From UPXZ01 sp964634605 (GTDB lineage: Bacteria > Bacteroidota > Bacteroidia > Bacteroidales > Paludibacteraceae), in assembly GCA_964634605.1 (NCBI GenBank), contig CAZWLJ010000005.1, forward strand, positions 1 to 64,000: DNA of 64,000 nucleotides, given 5' to 3'. Positions 18,586-27,226 of this stretch are shown in pieces. Every line of letters starts with the position of its first letter. Position 1 is the stretch's first letter. A program made the position numbers and the translations under genes. A model generated the notes under the pieces. The model had not been told where the DNA came from, ran no database searches, and saw only the letters and a program-made list of their open reading frames with translations.

Positions 18586-21051
18586 ATGGATATGAAATCA
18601 TTGATTCGAAAAAAGATAACCGCAATGTTACTGCTGTTTGTTCTTAATCTCGCGGGTGCCGTAACCTTTGCTCAGGATAGTTCGCTCAAGCTGTTTTACC
18701 CGTTTCAATCTACCGGAAACGAGGTGACAGATGCTTCAGGTAATTCATATAACGGGATTCTGAAAAATGGTGCAGTAACCCTGAAACTGGAGAAATATAA
18801 TGTTCTGTGTCTGGGTTCACAAAACGGATATGTGGATTTGACCTCCAAAGCCGGGAAGCTGATAGCTTCACTCAATGATTTTACTGTTTCCTTATATGTG
18901 TACGTTGATCCGGATGTTGATTTATCGGCAAACGGAAATTTTATCTGGACATTTGCCAATTCGGCTGATATGGCCCGCACTGCCAACGGCAATATGTTTC
19001 TGACTGCACGAAACACCCGGTACGCTATCTCCAAAACTCACTGGCAAAACGAAACTACCGTTACGCTGAATGCCGCTCTCGCGAAAGGCAGCTGGAAACA
19101 CCTGACCTACACACAGCAGGGCACTACAGGAAAACTATATCTAAATGGCGAAATGGTTAAAAGCAAAAATGTGTATGTGATGCCTTCAGACCTTGGTGAA
19201 ACAGCTTTTAACTTCATTGGCCGTTCCTGTTATACTACCGATGTTTACCTTCAGAAATCCTTTCTGTCCGATTTCAGGATTTATGACAGAGCCCTTCCGG
19301 TTTCAGAAATTGCAGCATTATCGTCCGAAAGGCTGTCGCTGGATAGCGCCATAAACAGGTACTTTGTTGAAATAGCAGGGAATTCATTGTCCGTCAGCGG
19401 GTTAGATTCAGTGGTGACTGATATCGACTTGCCTGTAACATTCACCAACGGAGTTTCCATATCCTGGCAGTCATCACGTCAGGATGTACTGAGTAATACA
19501 GGTCTTGTTGCCAGACCTTCGGCAGGTTCTTCGCCGGTATACGTAACCCTCACTGCCACATTTTCCAAAAACGGAATCACTTCCACCCGCGAATATATTG
19601 CCAGAGTAATACCTTATTTGTCCGACAGCGGGAGCGTAAGCCTCGATTCTCTCAATCTTTCCCTCGAAGGAAATATCACATTGCTCCGTTCAGATCTTTC
19701 GTTGCCCGGAAGAGGATCCGAAGGCTCTGAAATTACCTGGACTTCGGGCAATCCGGCAGTACTTTCCCATACCGGAATAATTACCGGCAGACCTCCCCGT
19801 GGAGCGGGAAATGCAACACTTACTCTCACGGCAGTAATTACAAAAGGCTCGGCAGTAACAACTAAAGATTTTACAATTGTTGTGGCTGAAGACGAAGGAT
19901 ATTCAGCTTACCTGTTTGCTTACTTTACCGGCAATACCGGTGATCAGGAATCAATCCGCTTTGCCCTGAGCGATGATGGGTACGTGTTCAGGGCACTGAA
20001 TGAAAACAAACCGGTGCTAAGTTCAGCTGCCATCAGTTCATCTGGAGGTGTGCGCGATCCGCACATTCTGAGAGGTGAAAACAATGATTATTACATGGTG
20101 GTAACCGATATGGTGTCGGCACTGGGGTGGAATTCTAACCGGGCGATGGTGCTTTTGAAATCCGGAAACATGACCGACTGGCAATCAGCTGTTATCAATA
20201 TACCAAACACCTATCCGCAGTATGCAGCAGCCGACCGGGTTTGGGCTCCTCAAACAATTTATGATCCTGCCACGGGTAAGTACATGGTTTATTTTGCCAT
20301 GCGGCTTGGCGCTTCAGATTACGATAAAATATACTACGCCTACGCCAACAACAGTTTCACCGGATTCGAGAGTGAGCCAGTCCTTTTATTTGAAAACAAT
20401 GGTAAGTCGGTCATCGATGCCGACATTGTTTTTCAGGGAGGTAAATACCATCTGTTTTTCAAAACAGAGGGAAGCGGCAACGGAATAAAAAAGGCTGTAT
20501 CTGATAATCTGACATCAGGATATGTGCTGTTCGACAAATACCTGCATTCCACAACGGCAGCCGTAGAAGGAGGATGTGTTTACCGGATGTACAATACCGA
20601 TAAATGGATGCTTATTTACGATATGTACACCAGCGGTGCCTATCAGTTTACCGAAAGTCCGGATCTGATCAATTTCTCGGTTAGTGCGCGTGCTCCTTCG
20701 TTTAATTTCACACCCCGTCACGGCACGATTATACCTGTTACAATGGCCGAAAAACAAGCAATGCTGTCAAAATGGGATAATCTGAGCGGGGTAAATCAGA
20801 ATCCGTTTTCTGATCAGGCAACCGTGTATCCGAATCCGGCTAAAAATTTCCTGAAAGTGAAAATCCATAAAGAAATTACACCGGGTATGGAATTGAGAAT
20901 CATGGATATGACAGGAAAACAGATTATGAAAAAAAGAATGAAATCAGACAATCAGCAACTCGACATTTCCGGTTTGAGTAAAGGTGTTTATTTCATTCAG
21001 TTCTCCGATCAAAACAGCAGGTTTGCCACCGTAAGGTTTATCGTTTCATAA
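18586..21051 (+). CDS. GH43-type glycoside hydrolase with LamG domain and T9SS sorting domain, 821 aa
   Basis: A signal peptide (~1-30) leads into a LamG-like domain (~33-235; NGNFIWTFANSADM), two bacterial Ig-like spacers (~240-440), and a five-bladed-propeller GH43-type catalytic domain (~445-730). Candidate catalytic residues are base Asp491 in GVRDPHIL, modulator Asp611 or Asp613 in VIDADIVF, and acid Glu661 in AVEGGCV. A T9SS C-terminal domain (~742-821; VYPNPAKNFLKV) ends the protein. GH43 members are mainly arabinosidases and xylosidases, and the arabinose context favours arabinosidase. An upstream in-frame TTG at 18565 is discounted; ATG 18592 is an equally possible start. The LamG module has two close relatives in the next gene. 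Confidence 0.88.
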   Translation: MDMKSLIRKKITAMLLLFVLNLAGAVTFAQDSSLKLFYPFQSTGNEVTDASGNSYNGILKNGAVTLKLEKYNVLCLGSQNGYVDLTSKAGKLIASLNDFTVSLYVYVDPDVDLSANGNFIWTFANSADMARTANGNMFLTARNTRYAISKTHWQNETTVTLNAALAKGSWKHLTYTQQGTTGKLYLNGEMVKSKNVYVMPSDLGETAFNFIGRSCYTTDVYLQKSFLSDFRIYDRALPVSEIAALSSERLSLDSAINRYFVEIAGNSLSVSGLDSVVTDIDLPVTFTNGVSISWQSSRQDVLSNTGLVARPSAGSSPVYVTLTATFSKNGITSTREYIARVIPYLSDSGSVSLDSLNLSLEGNITLLRSDLSLPGRGSEGSEITWTSGNPAVLSHTGIITGRPPRGAGNATLTLTAVITKGSAVTTKDFTIVVAEDEGYSAYLFAYFTGNTGDQESIRFALSDDGYVFRALNENKPVLSSAAISSSGGVRDPHILRGENNDYYMVVTDMVSALGWNSNRAMVLLKSGNMTDWQSAVINIPNTYPQYAAADRVWAPQTIYDPATGKYMVYFAMRLGASDYDKIYYAYANNSFTGFESEPVLLFENNGKSVIDADIVFQGGKYHLFFKTEGSGNGIKKAVSDNLTSGYVLFDKYLHSTTAAVEGGCVYRMYNTDKWMLIYDMYTSGAYQFTESPDLINFSVSARAPSFNFTPRHGTIIPVTMAEKQAMLSKWDNLSGVNQNPFSDQATVYPNPAKNFLKVKIHKEITPGMELRIMDMTGKQIMKKRMKSDNQQLDISGLSKGVYFIQFSDQNSRFATVRFIVS

Positions 21052-21167
21052 CAAAACGGTACCGAATCAGGCAATGCGGATGATTTTTTTGTGAATTTAT
21101 TTGAGCAGGGAATTTTGTTTTAGTAAAAAAAGACATAATTTTTATCCCCGAAAGAGGATTCATTTTT

Positions 21168-21175
21168 TATATTTG
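21168..21175 (+). promoter_or_regulatory. -7 box before gene 21229
   Basis: TATATTTG is a perfect TAnnTTTG match 53 bases before the ATG. No TTG is present 18-20 bases upstream and no TACACT element is seen, so regulation differs from that of gene 9269 or is not visible. Confidence 0.5.
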
Positions 21176-21228
21176 CAATTGGTTTTCAAACAAAAAAATA
21201 TCTCGTTTATTTATAAAAAACAGTTATC

Positions 21229-24120
21229 ATGAAAAAATTTTATTCTTTATCAATCATCGTATTGTCACTGATGATGACAACTCATGTTACTGCTCAGAAT
21301 CTTATGAGCGGATGGGATGGAAACGGTATAACCGGCGATACATCCAAACCAAACGATGTGGGCTGGCTGAATACAACCACTTCTGTTCCGTGGACAGTTG
21401 CAAATGGTTCCGGAGGATGCCGCTTCAGAGATGCAGGCGTAGGATTTACCGCCGGAACATTTAAGAATGAGGCAGATGGCTCGGTAAACGATTCGCGTCA
21501 TCTGATGCTCAGGTACGATAATAGCGCTTATTCGTCGTCGGTTTATGCGTATCCGGTTACACTTGCAGCTAATACTACTTACGATTTTACAATGGATTAC
21601 GTATGCGGAGGTAGCGCTACACCTCCCATGAATATGACCATCGGAGCCAGCACTACTCCGGGTCTGGATGGTTTGATTTCATCCCAAACGATTACAACCA
21701 CGAATTCCACCACGATTTACAGAAAAGCCTCCTATACCTTCACATCCAGGGTTGCAGGTACCTATTACATCACTTTCAGAGGTGGATGGGCCTGGTTTGG
21801 AGTGACCAATCTGAGCGTGGTGAAAGGCACGGTTCAGCTTACGGAACTGAACGATCAGTACGTGGCACTCACTTTGGGTGATGTAAGTGCCGTCACTTCC
21901 GATCTGACATTGCCTACTGTATTGGGAACCAAGGGTGTAACAGCTGTGTGGAAATCATCCAACAAACAGGTTATTGACTCGCTCGGACACGTCACCAGAC
22001 CGCAAAAATACAATAAGGTGGTGACTCTGACAGCTACTCTCGGGTATCTGGTGAATGACTCTTTATATACCATGAACAAATCATTCCAGGTAACGGTACT
22101 GGGAATAATTCCTACACCCCTCGAAGTTGCTCAGTGGAACTTCAGCCAGGACGCAATCAGTGTTCAGGACGGACAGGTACAGGTTACCGACACGAAAAGC
22201 GGCTTTGTCGGATCCCTGAAAAACGAAGCACGAATCAGGACCATAGGCTCGGCACAAAAGTTCAACGTGCTTGATCTTGGAAATGGAACAGGTTATTTTG
22301 ATATGGGAACAGAAATCGGTAAAGCCATTTATTCCTTAACTGATTATACATTATGCGGATATTTCAGAATAGACGAAACGTATCCTTCGTTAGCAAGTAA
22401 CGGTAATTTTTACTGGACGTTCTCCAATTCTGCAGATATTGATGCTGATAAAAACGGCTATATTATAGGTTCATTGAAATCACAGGGAGTGAGTGTGGCT
22501 AATTACTATAACCTGAATAATACAGCAACTAATGTTAATCCTGCAGATGTAAATGCTTCAAGAGGCAGCTGGCACCACTTTGCATTCGTGCAAAACGGGA
22601 ATACAGGAACCATTTACATTGATGGAGCTCAGGCCGCACAGAACGTACAGATGACAAGTATTCCCGCATTTCTGTTGCCAAAGGAAGGACGTGAAGGTAC
22701 AAACTTCAACTGGCTGGGACGCTCGAATTATAAAAATGATGTTTATCTCCGTCAGACACTGCTGTACGATTTCCGGGTATACAGTGCTCCGCTTTCTGAT
22801 ACCGATATCAACTGGGATCTGGTGAATGTGTCGGAAACGCTGGGATTACTTAATACCGCTTATGCCGAAAATCCTGATTACATTTCGAATGAACTGATTA
22901 CCGAAAGGGATAACCTGAATCCGGGAGATCTGAGCGCCGTGACAGCTAACCTTGTTCTGCCTTCCAGGGGAACGATTGATCCGGACATCACCATTACCTG
23001 GAAATCGGTCAGTAACCTTATTGCAGAAGATGGAAAAGTGACACGCCCCGATTACTTCAATTACACGGATACACTCACAGCCACTTTATTCAAAAACGGA
23101 CAGTTTGTAATCCGGAAATTCCCGTTTACAATTATTGCCAACAGCGGAACAACATTCAACAGCGATTTGCTGGTTAAATTCGATTTTTCGCAAGTAACTT
23201 CTGATAGTATTGTGACAGATGTGGCTGAAAAACACTTCTCCGGAGTAGCAAGGAACGACGCTTCTGTCATGTCCATCGGGCAAACAACCAAATACAACGT
23301 TTTGAATCTCGGTGACAGCATCGGGTACTTTGATTTGGGAGAAGAAGTTGGTAAACTGATGTACCATTTGCAGGACTACACCATGAGTGCATACTACCGG
23401 ATTGATTCGACGTACAGCGATACCGAAATAGCCAAAAACGGGAATTTCCTGTGGAATATAGCCAACTCAAAAGACATAATCGGCGATCCGAAAGGTTATA
23501 TCATAGGGAAAATTAATAACCATACCATGGCCATTACTCCTACCAACTGGTCGAAAGAACAATACGTGTCGGCCGCACTGCCTCCACTCCAGGGCGGATG
23601 GCATAATTTCACCTACACGCAGGAGGCTAATACGGGTACGGTTTACATCGATGGAATGCCTTACGCCACCGATACTGTTTCGCAGCTTCCGGCAAATACG
23701 CTGAGAGTGCCGGGCAGAATCGGAACTTTGTACAACTGGATAGGTCGGTCTTCGTATGTAACGGATTCTTACCTGCGTAAAACGCTGGTTTATGACTTCC
23801 GTCTTTATAAAAAAGCACTCACCGAAAGCGAAATCCAGACCTCCGCTTTGGGTGTGGGAGCTACGATAGAAAATCTGAACAAGGCTTACGACGAAACCCG
23901 CACAGGGATGGCAGATTTGCATGAATCTGGCTATAAAATCTCAACTTCAGGAAACGAAATCCGTATTTCGGGACTTGACGGCACAGAACGCGTGTCGGTA
24001 TATGACATTGCGGGACGCAAGCTGAGCATGGACAATGTTCGGACATCGGCATTCAAAGTGGGTACAGGTGTGTACATTGTCAGAGTCAACAACTTTGCTG
24101 CAAAGGTAATGGTAAGGTAA
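21229..24120 (+). CDS. Secreted LamG/Ig multi-domain protein with T9SS sorting domain, 963 aa
   Basis: A signal peptide (~1-22) precedes a sandwich domain (~25-200), a bacterial Ig-like domain (~208-290), LamG domain 1 (~298-525; NGNFYWTFSNSADI, WLGRSNYKNDVYLR), a second Ig-like domain (~545-640), LamG domain 2 (~648-880; NGNFLWNIANSKDI, WIGRSSYVTDSYLR) and a T9SS C-terminal domain (~890-963) ending FAAKVMVR. Both LamG domains are paralogous to that of the GH43-type protein upstream, with the same NGNF-W and GRS-Y-DVYL signatures. No glycosidase motif is seen, so it is probably a substrate-binding surface protein working beside the GH43 enzyme. A strong terminator follows. Confidence 0.85.
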   Translation: MKKFYSLSIIVLSLMMTTHVTAQNLMSGWDGNGITGDTSKPNDVGWLNTTTSVPWTVANGSGGCRFRDAGVGFTAGTFKNEADGSVNDSRHLMLRYDNSAYSSSVYAYPVTLAANTTYDFTMDYVCGGSATPPMNMTIGASTTPGLDGLISSQTITTTNSTTIYRKASYTFTSRVAGTYYITFRGGWAWFGVTNLSVVKGTVQLTELNDQYVALTLGDVSAVTSDLTLPTVLGTKGVTAVWKSSNKQVIDSLGHVTRPQKYNKVVTLTATLGYLVNDSLYTMNKSFQVTVLGIIPTPLEVAQWNFSQDAISVQDGQVQVTDTKSGFVGSLKNEARIRTIGSAQKFNVLDLGNGTGYFDMGTEIGKAIYSLTDYTLCGYFRIDETYPSLASNGNFYWTFSNSADIDADKNGYIIGSLKSQGVSVANYYNLNNTATNVNPADVNASRGSWHHFAFVQNGNTGTIYIDGAQAAQNVQMTSIPAFLLPKEGREGTNFNWLGRSNYKNDVYLRQTLLYDFRVYSAPLSDTDINWDLVNVSETLGLLNTAYAENPDYISNELITERDNLNPGDLSAVTANLVLPSRGTIDPDITITWKSVSNLIAEDGKVTRPDYFNYTDTLTATLFKNGQFVIRKFPFTIIANSGTTFNSDLLVKFDFSQVTSDSIVTDVAEKHFSGVARNDASVMSIGQTTKYNVLNLGDSIGYFDLGEEVGKLMYHLQDYTMSAYYRIDSTYSDTEIAKNGNFLWNIANSKDIIGDPKGYIIGKINNHTMAITPTNWSKEQYVSAALPPLQGGWHNFTYTQEANTGTVYIDGMPYATDTVSQLPANTLRVPGRIGTLYNWIGRSSYVTDSYLRKTLVYDFRLYKKALTESEIQTSALGVGATIENLNKAYDETRTGMADLHESGYKISTSGNEIRISGLDGTERVSVYDIAGRKLSMDNVRTSAFKVGTGVYIVRVNNFAAKVMVR

Positions 24121-24153
24121 AAAAAGAGTCAAAGCGGATTCTTTACCGTTTAT

Positions 24154-24191
24154 AGCCGGGAGATGTGGAATGCATCTCCCGGCTTTTTTTT
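24154..24191 (+). terminator. Rho-independent terminator after gene 21229
   Basis: A perfect 12-bp GC-rich stem (24154-24165 with 24173-24184), a 7-base loop and an 8-base T run form a textbook terminator 33 bases after the stop codon. It separates this unit from the long SusCD operon. Confidence 0.92.
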
Positions 24192-24482
24192 CCAGAGGTG
24201 AAGTGCAATAATACCTTTCCGAAGTATAACTAAGCAGATTTTTCACTATCTTTGCTTCTGACTGTGATATGTTTAACCTGTTTTTCGGTGCCAAAACAGG
24301 ATGGATGAAGTGCGGGATGGTTAAAATCATAAATTACACTTTTATGAACGAATTTTACACTCATGTTTGAAAATAGAAATATACTTTCGCATTGTATTTT
24401 GGCTTTTTAGTCTTTTCAGACGTTTTTAATTCGCCTTTTTTAAAATAGTTAGCCTTTACAATAAATAATATTCTGCCTGACC
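24192..24482. other. 291-base regulatory region before the SusCD operon
   Basis: There is no convincing gene. A perfect -7-like TATCTTTG (24247-24254) lies about 230 bases before the start. Closer in, two TACACT copies (24335 and 24356) sit 21 bases apart, about two helical turns, followed by the -7-like TACTTTCG at 24382. The AT-rich leader from there to 24483 shows no strong hairpin. Confidence 0.55.
24335..24389 (+). promoter_or_regulatory. Putative HTCS operator and -7 box of the SusCD operon
   Basis: TACACTTTTATGAA (24335-24348) matches the 9158 element at 11 of 14 positions. It lies exactly 47 bases before TACTTTCG (24382-24389), one mismatch from TAnnTTTG, the same spacing as at 9158. 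A second TACACT at 24356 forms a 21-base direct repeat. The match is weaker than at the other two sites, but the conserved spacing supports it. Confidence 0.42.
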
Positions 24483-27209
24483 ATGATAAAAAGATTTACC
24501 TTGCTTCTGTGTTCACTGGTTTTTTCATATACTGTCTTTTCACAGAATCCCCGTACCACCATTGAATTGACTGCAGCTGTGGTTACTGTCAGTTCATATA
24601 CCGATATGAATGTTGTCATAAACGGGAAAACGGATTTACACCTTACCGCTGCCAATAAGCACCTGGTCAACAGTGTTGTAAACCTGAATTCAGACGATTC
24701 ATGGTTGTACATTGACAATTGCCGTCCTCAATTCGTGCTCGATTCACTTTTGAGCAAAATAATCATTAAGGGACAGGCAGCAGCCTACCGTACCAATTGC
24801 CGGGTATCTGTTTATAAGCATGGAGCTGTTGTGATTCCTCATGGTTCGAATTTCCAGCCCCTCACAGTTTTTACCGGCCAGCATTTCGGAGATGAATCAA
24901 AGTCTGATTTTTCAATGTTTACTATCAATGGTTCACTGGGTGTATTCGACAATAAAATCAGTTCGTTCAAACTCAGGAAAGGGTATATGGCTACTATGGC
25001 AACTTCCGGTGACGGGCTTGGTTACAGCCGGGTATTTATAGCCGATACGAAAGATCTCGAAGTGCCTGTTTTGCCTGACTTACTGGATAATAAAATATCC
25101 TTTATCCGTGTCTTCCAGTGGGAGTGGGTGACCAAAAAAGGATGGGCCGGAAGCGATGCCGGTCAGTATATCCCGCTCAATGTTACCTGGAGGTACGACT
25201 GGAGTGCAGGAGGAAGCACTACTTCAGCTGTGGAATATGTGCCGATAAAGCAAAAAGCCGATTGGCCGGGATGGGGCGAAATCAACGGGAAACAATACGT
25301 GACGCATCTCCTGGGTTTCAACGAGCCCAACCGGCCTGATCAGTCCAACATGACAGTTTCGCAGGCGCTGGCCATCTGGCCCGAATACCTCAAATCCGGT
25401 CTCAGAATAGGTTCTCCTTCACCTTCAGATCCCTTCGGAAGCAACGGAGCCTGGCTTTACGAGTTCCTTGACAGCTGTAAAGCCCGGAATTACCGCGTAG
25501 ATTACGTGGCTATTCATGCCTATTGGGCTAAGTCGCCTCAGCAGTGGTACAACGACCTGAAATGGGTTTACAACAAAACAGGTCTTCCGATATGGATTAC
25601 CGAATGGAATAACGGAGCAAACTGGACTAACGAAACGTGGCCTACATCGGACCGGTCGCTCTCTGAGGCAAATGCCACAAAACAGCTGAACGATATCAAA
25701 GCCATACTCAATGTGCTCGATACCGCCTCATTTGTGGAAAGATATGCAATTTACAACTGGGTGCAGGATGCCAGGGCAATGGCTATCGGCAATAATATCA
25801 CTCCGGCAGGGCAGTACTACGCTTCCAACAAATCGGTAATGGCTTACAACCCCAAATACGAGGTTATTCCCGGATTTATCTACCGGAATCCGACCCTCGG
25901 AATCACTTTCGGCACCAAAAACGTAACGCTGACCGTCAACGATCCGAATTTTGAAAATTTTGAAGGAGCCGTGCTGGAGAAAAAAACCGATAACGGAACT
26001 TTCCAGGAAATTACCAATACCACAGACGGGACGCTGAAAACATTTATAGATACACTGAATAACACCGATTTTAAAAGAGTCCGCTACCGCATCCGGTCTA
26101 AATTTGCCAGCGGCAATTTGTCAGCCTATTCCAACGAAACGGGATACGATGTGACATCCGGCAACGACATTCAGCTCGGAAATATAGCGGTATCCAATAC
26201 CGGATGGAATGCTTTGAATTTTGTAAAACCATATACTGCCGTACCAACCATTGTACTTGGCGCTCCGACGAATCTCAATTTCACATCGCTGGTAGCACCG
26301 CGAAGCCGTTTGGTAAGTTCTTCCACCCGGGTAAATATTCAACTAGCTCCGTGGGAATATCAAAAAGTAAGTACATTCTCCAAGGAAGATAAAATACCCT
26401 ATTTCATAATTCCTCCTGGCACACACGACCTGGGAGGCATTAAGGCTGTGGCAGGCAGAAATACGGTGGGTCCGAACTGGACAGCCATTACATTCACCAC
26501 TCCTTTCGAATCTGTACCGGTAGTATTTGCAGGTCAGATTCTTCCGACTACCACTTTTGCCACTACGGTGAGAGTAAGGAATGTTACCAAAACCGGATTC
26601 GAAGCAAAAATTCAAAAGGAATCAGCTGTGACAGCCACAATCCCCAACGAGCAGGTGACTTATGTAGCTCTTTCGACCGGACAGGGCACTGTAAACGGTA
26701 ATAAAATCATCGTGGGAAAAACAGCCGACAACTACGTCAGCTCTCAGTACCGCACAATTAACTACGGTGAAACGATAGACAATCCGGTATTCATATCGCA
26801 GATGCAAACCTGCAACGACGATACAGTAACAGCTGTGCTAAGATGCACCTCGGTTACCGCAACCTATTCAAATATCGTGAAACAGCGTGAAAGATCAACA
26901 GGAAATTTAGTACAGGCTGCCGAAACAGCCGGATGGATGGTAACAAGTGCTATTCCCGATTTCGGCTCAGGTGTGAATCAACCCGAAATATCCGAAATAA
27001 GAATATACCCGAATCCCGCAAAAGATAAGATCGTGATTTCAGGATATGAACTCATGGATTTATCCGAAGCTGAGATATTTAACCTTTCCGGTATCCTGGT
27101 CAGAAAAATGAAAATAATTGAAAATGAGATAGATGTGTCAGATTTGCCCAAAGGATATTATATTCTGAAAACCGGAAAAAGAATATCAGGTAACTTCATA
27201 AAACAATAA
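24483..27209 (+). CDS. GH128-like secreted glycoside hydrolase with T9SS sorting domain, 908 aa
   Basis: A signal peptide (~1-20) and an N-terminal beta region (~22-180) precede a TIM-barrel domain of the Glyco_hydro_cc/GH128 type (~190-460). The probable acid/base is Glu281 in LLGFNEPNRPD and the nucleophile Glu374 in IWITEWNNG. VDYVAIHAYW is also typical of this fold. Fibronectin-like and beta-sandwich domains follow (~475-820), then a T9SS C-terminal domain (~838-908; IRIYPNPAKDKIVI). Known GH128 members are beta-1,3-glucanases; the substrate here is uncertain because wider members of the fold differ. The gene opens an 18.7-kb operon, 17 bases before a FAS1 lipoprotein gene, so its product likely makes the oligosaccharides that the SusCD systems import. 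Confidence 0.82.
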   Translation: MIKRFTLLLCSLVFSYTVFSQNPRTTIELTAAVVTVSSYTDMNVVINGKTDLHLTAANKHLVNSVVNLNSDDSWLYIDNCRPQFVLDSLLSKIIIKGQAAAYRTNCRVSVYKHGAVVIPHGSNFQPLTVFTGQHFGDESKSDFSMFTINGSLGVFDNKISSFKLRKGYMATMATSGDGLGYSRVFIADTKDLEVPVLPDLLDNKISFIRVFQWEWVTKKGWAGSDAGQYIPLNVTWRYDWSAGGSTTSAVEYVPIKQKADWPGWGEINGKQYVTHLLGFNEPNRPDQSNMTVSQALAIWPEYLKSGLRIGSPSPSDPFGSNGAWLYEFLDSCKARNYRVDYVAIHAYWAKSPQQWYNDLKWVYNKTGLPIWITEWNNGANWTNETWPTSDRSLSEANATKQLNDIKAILNVLDTASFVERYAIYNWVQDARAMAIGNNITPAGQYYASNKSVMAYNPKYEVIPGFIYRNPTLGITFGTKNVTLTVNDPNFENFEGAVLEKKTDNGTFQEITNTTDGTLKTFIDTLNNTDFKRVRYRIRSKFASGNLSAYSNETGYDVTSGNDIQLGNIAVSNTGWNALNFVKPYTAVPTIVLGAPTNLNFTSLVAPRSRLVSSSTRVNIQLAPWEYQKVSTFSKEDKIPYFIIPPGTHDLGGIKAVAGRNTVGPNWTAITFTTPFESVPVVFAGQILPTTTFATTVRVRNVTKTGFEAKIQKESAVTATIPNEQVTYVALSTGQGTVNGNKIIVGKTADNYVSSQYRTINYGETIDNPVFISQMQTCNDDTVTAVLRCTSVTATYSNIVKQRERSTGNLVQAAETAGWMVTSAIPDFGSGVNQPEISEIRIYPNPAKDKIVISGYELMDLSEAEIFNLSGILVRKMKIIENEIDVSDLPKGYYILKTGKRISGNFIKQ

Positions 27210-27226
27210 TTTATATTCCTCATATA

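Noticed and set aside
23467..23922. 151-codon minus-strand frame within the LamG protein gene
   Set aside because: It is a shadow of the conserved LamG and Ig coding sequence with no independent support.
24269..24370. 33-codon plus-strand open frame starting 14 bases after a TATCTTTG box
   Set aside because: It overlaps the TACACT element and second TACACT copy, has no recognisable sequence and no other support; chance occurrence is more likely.
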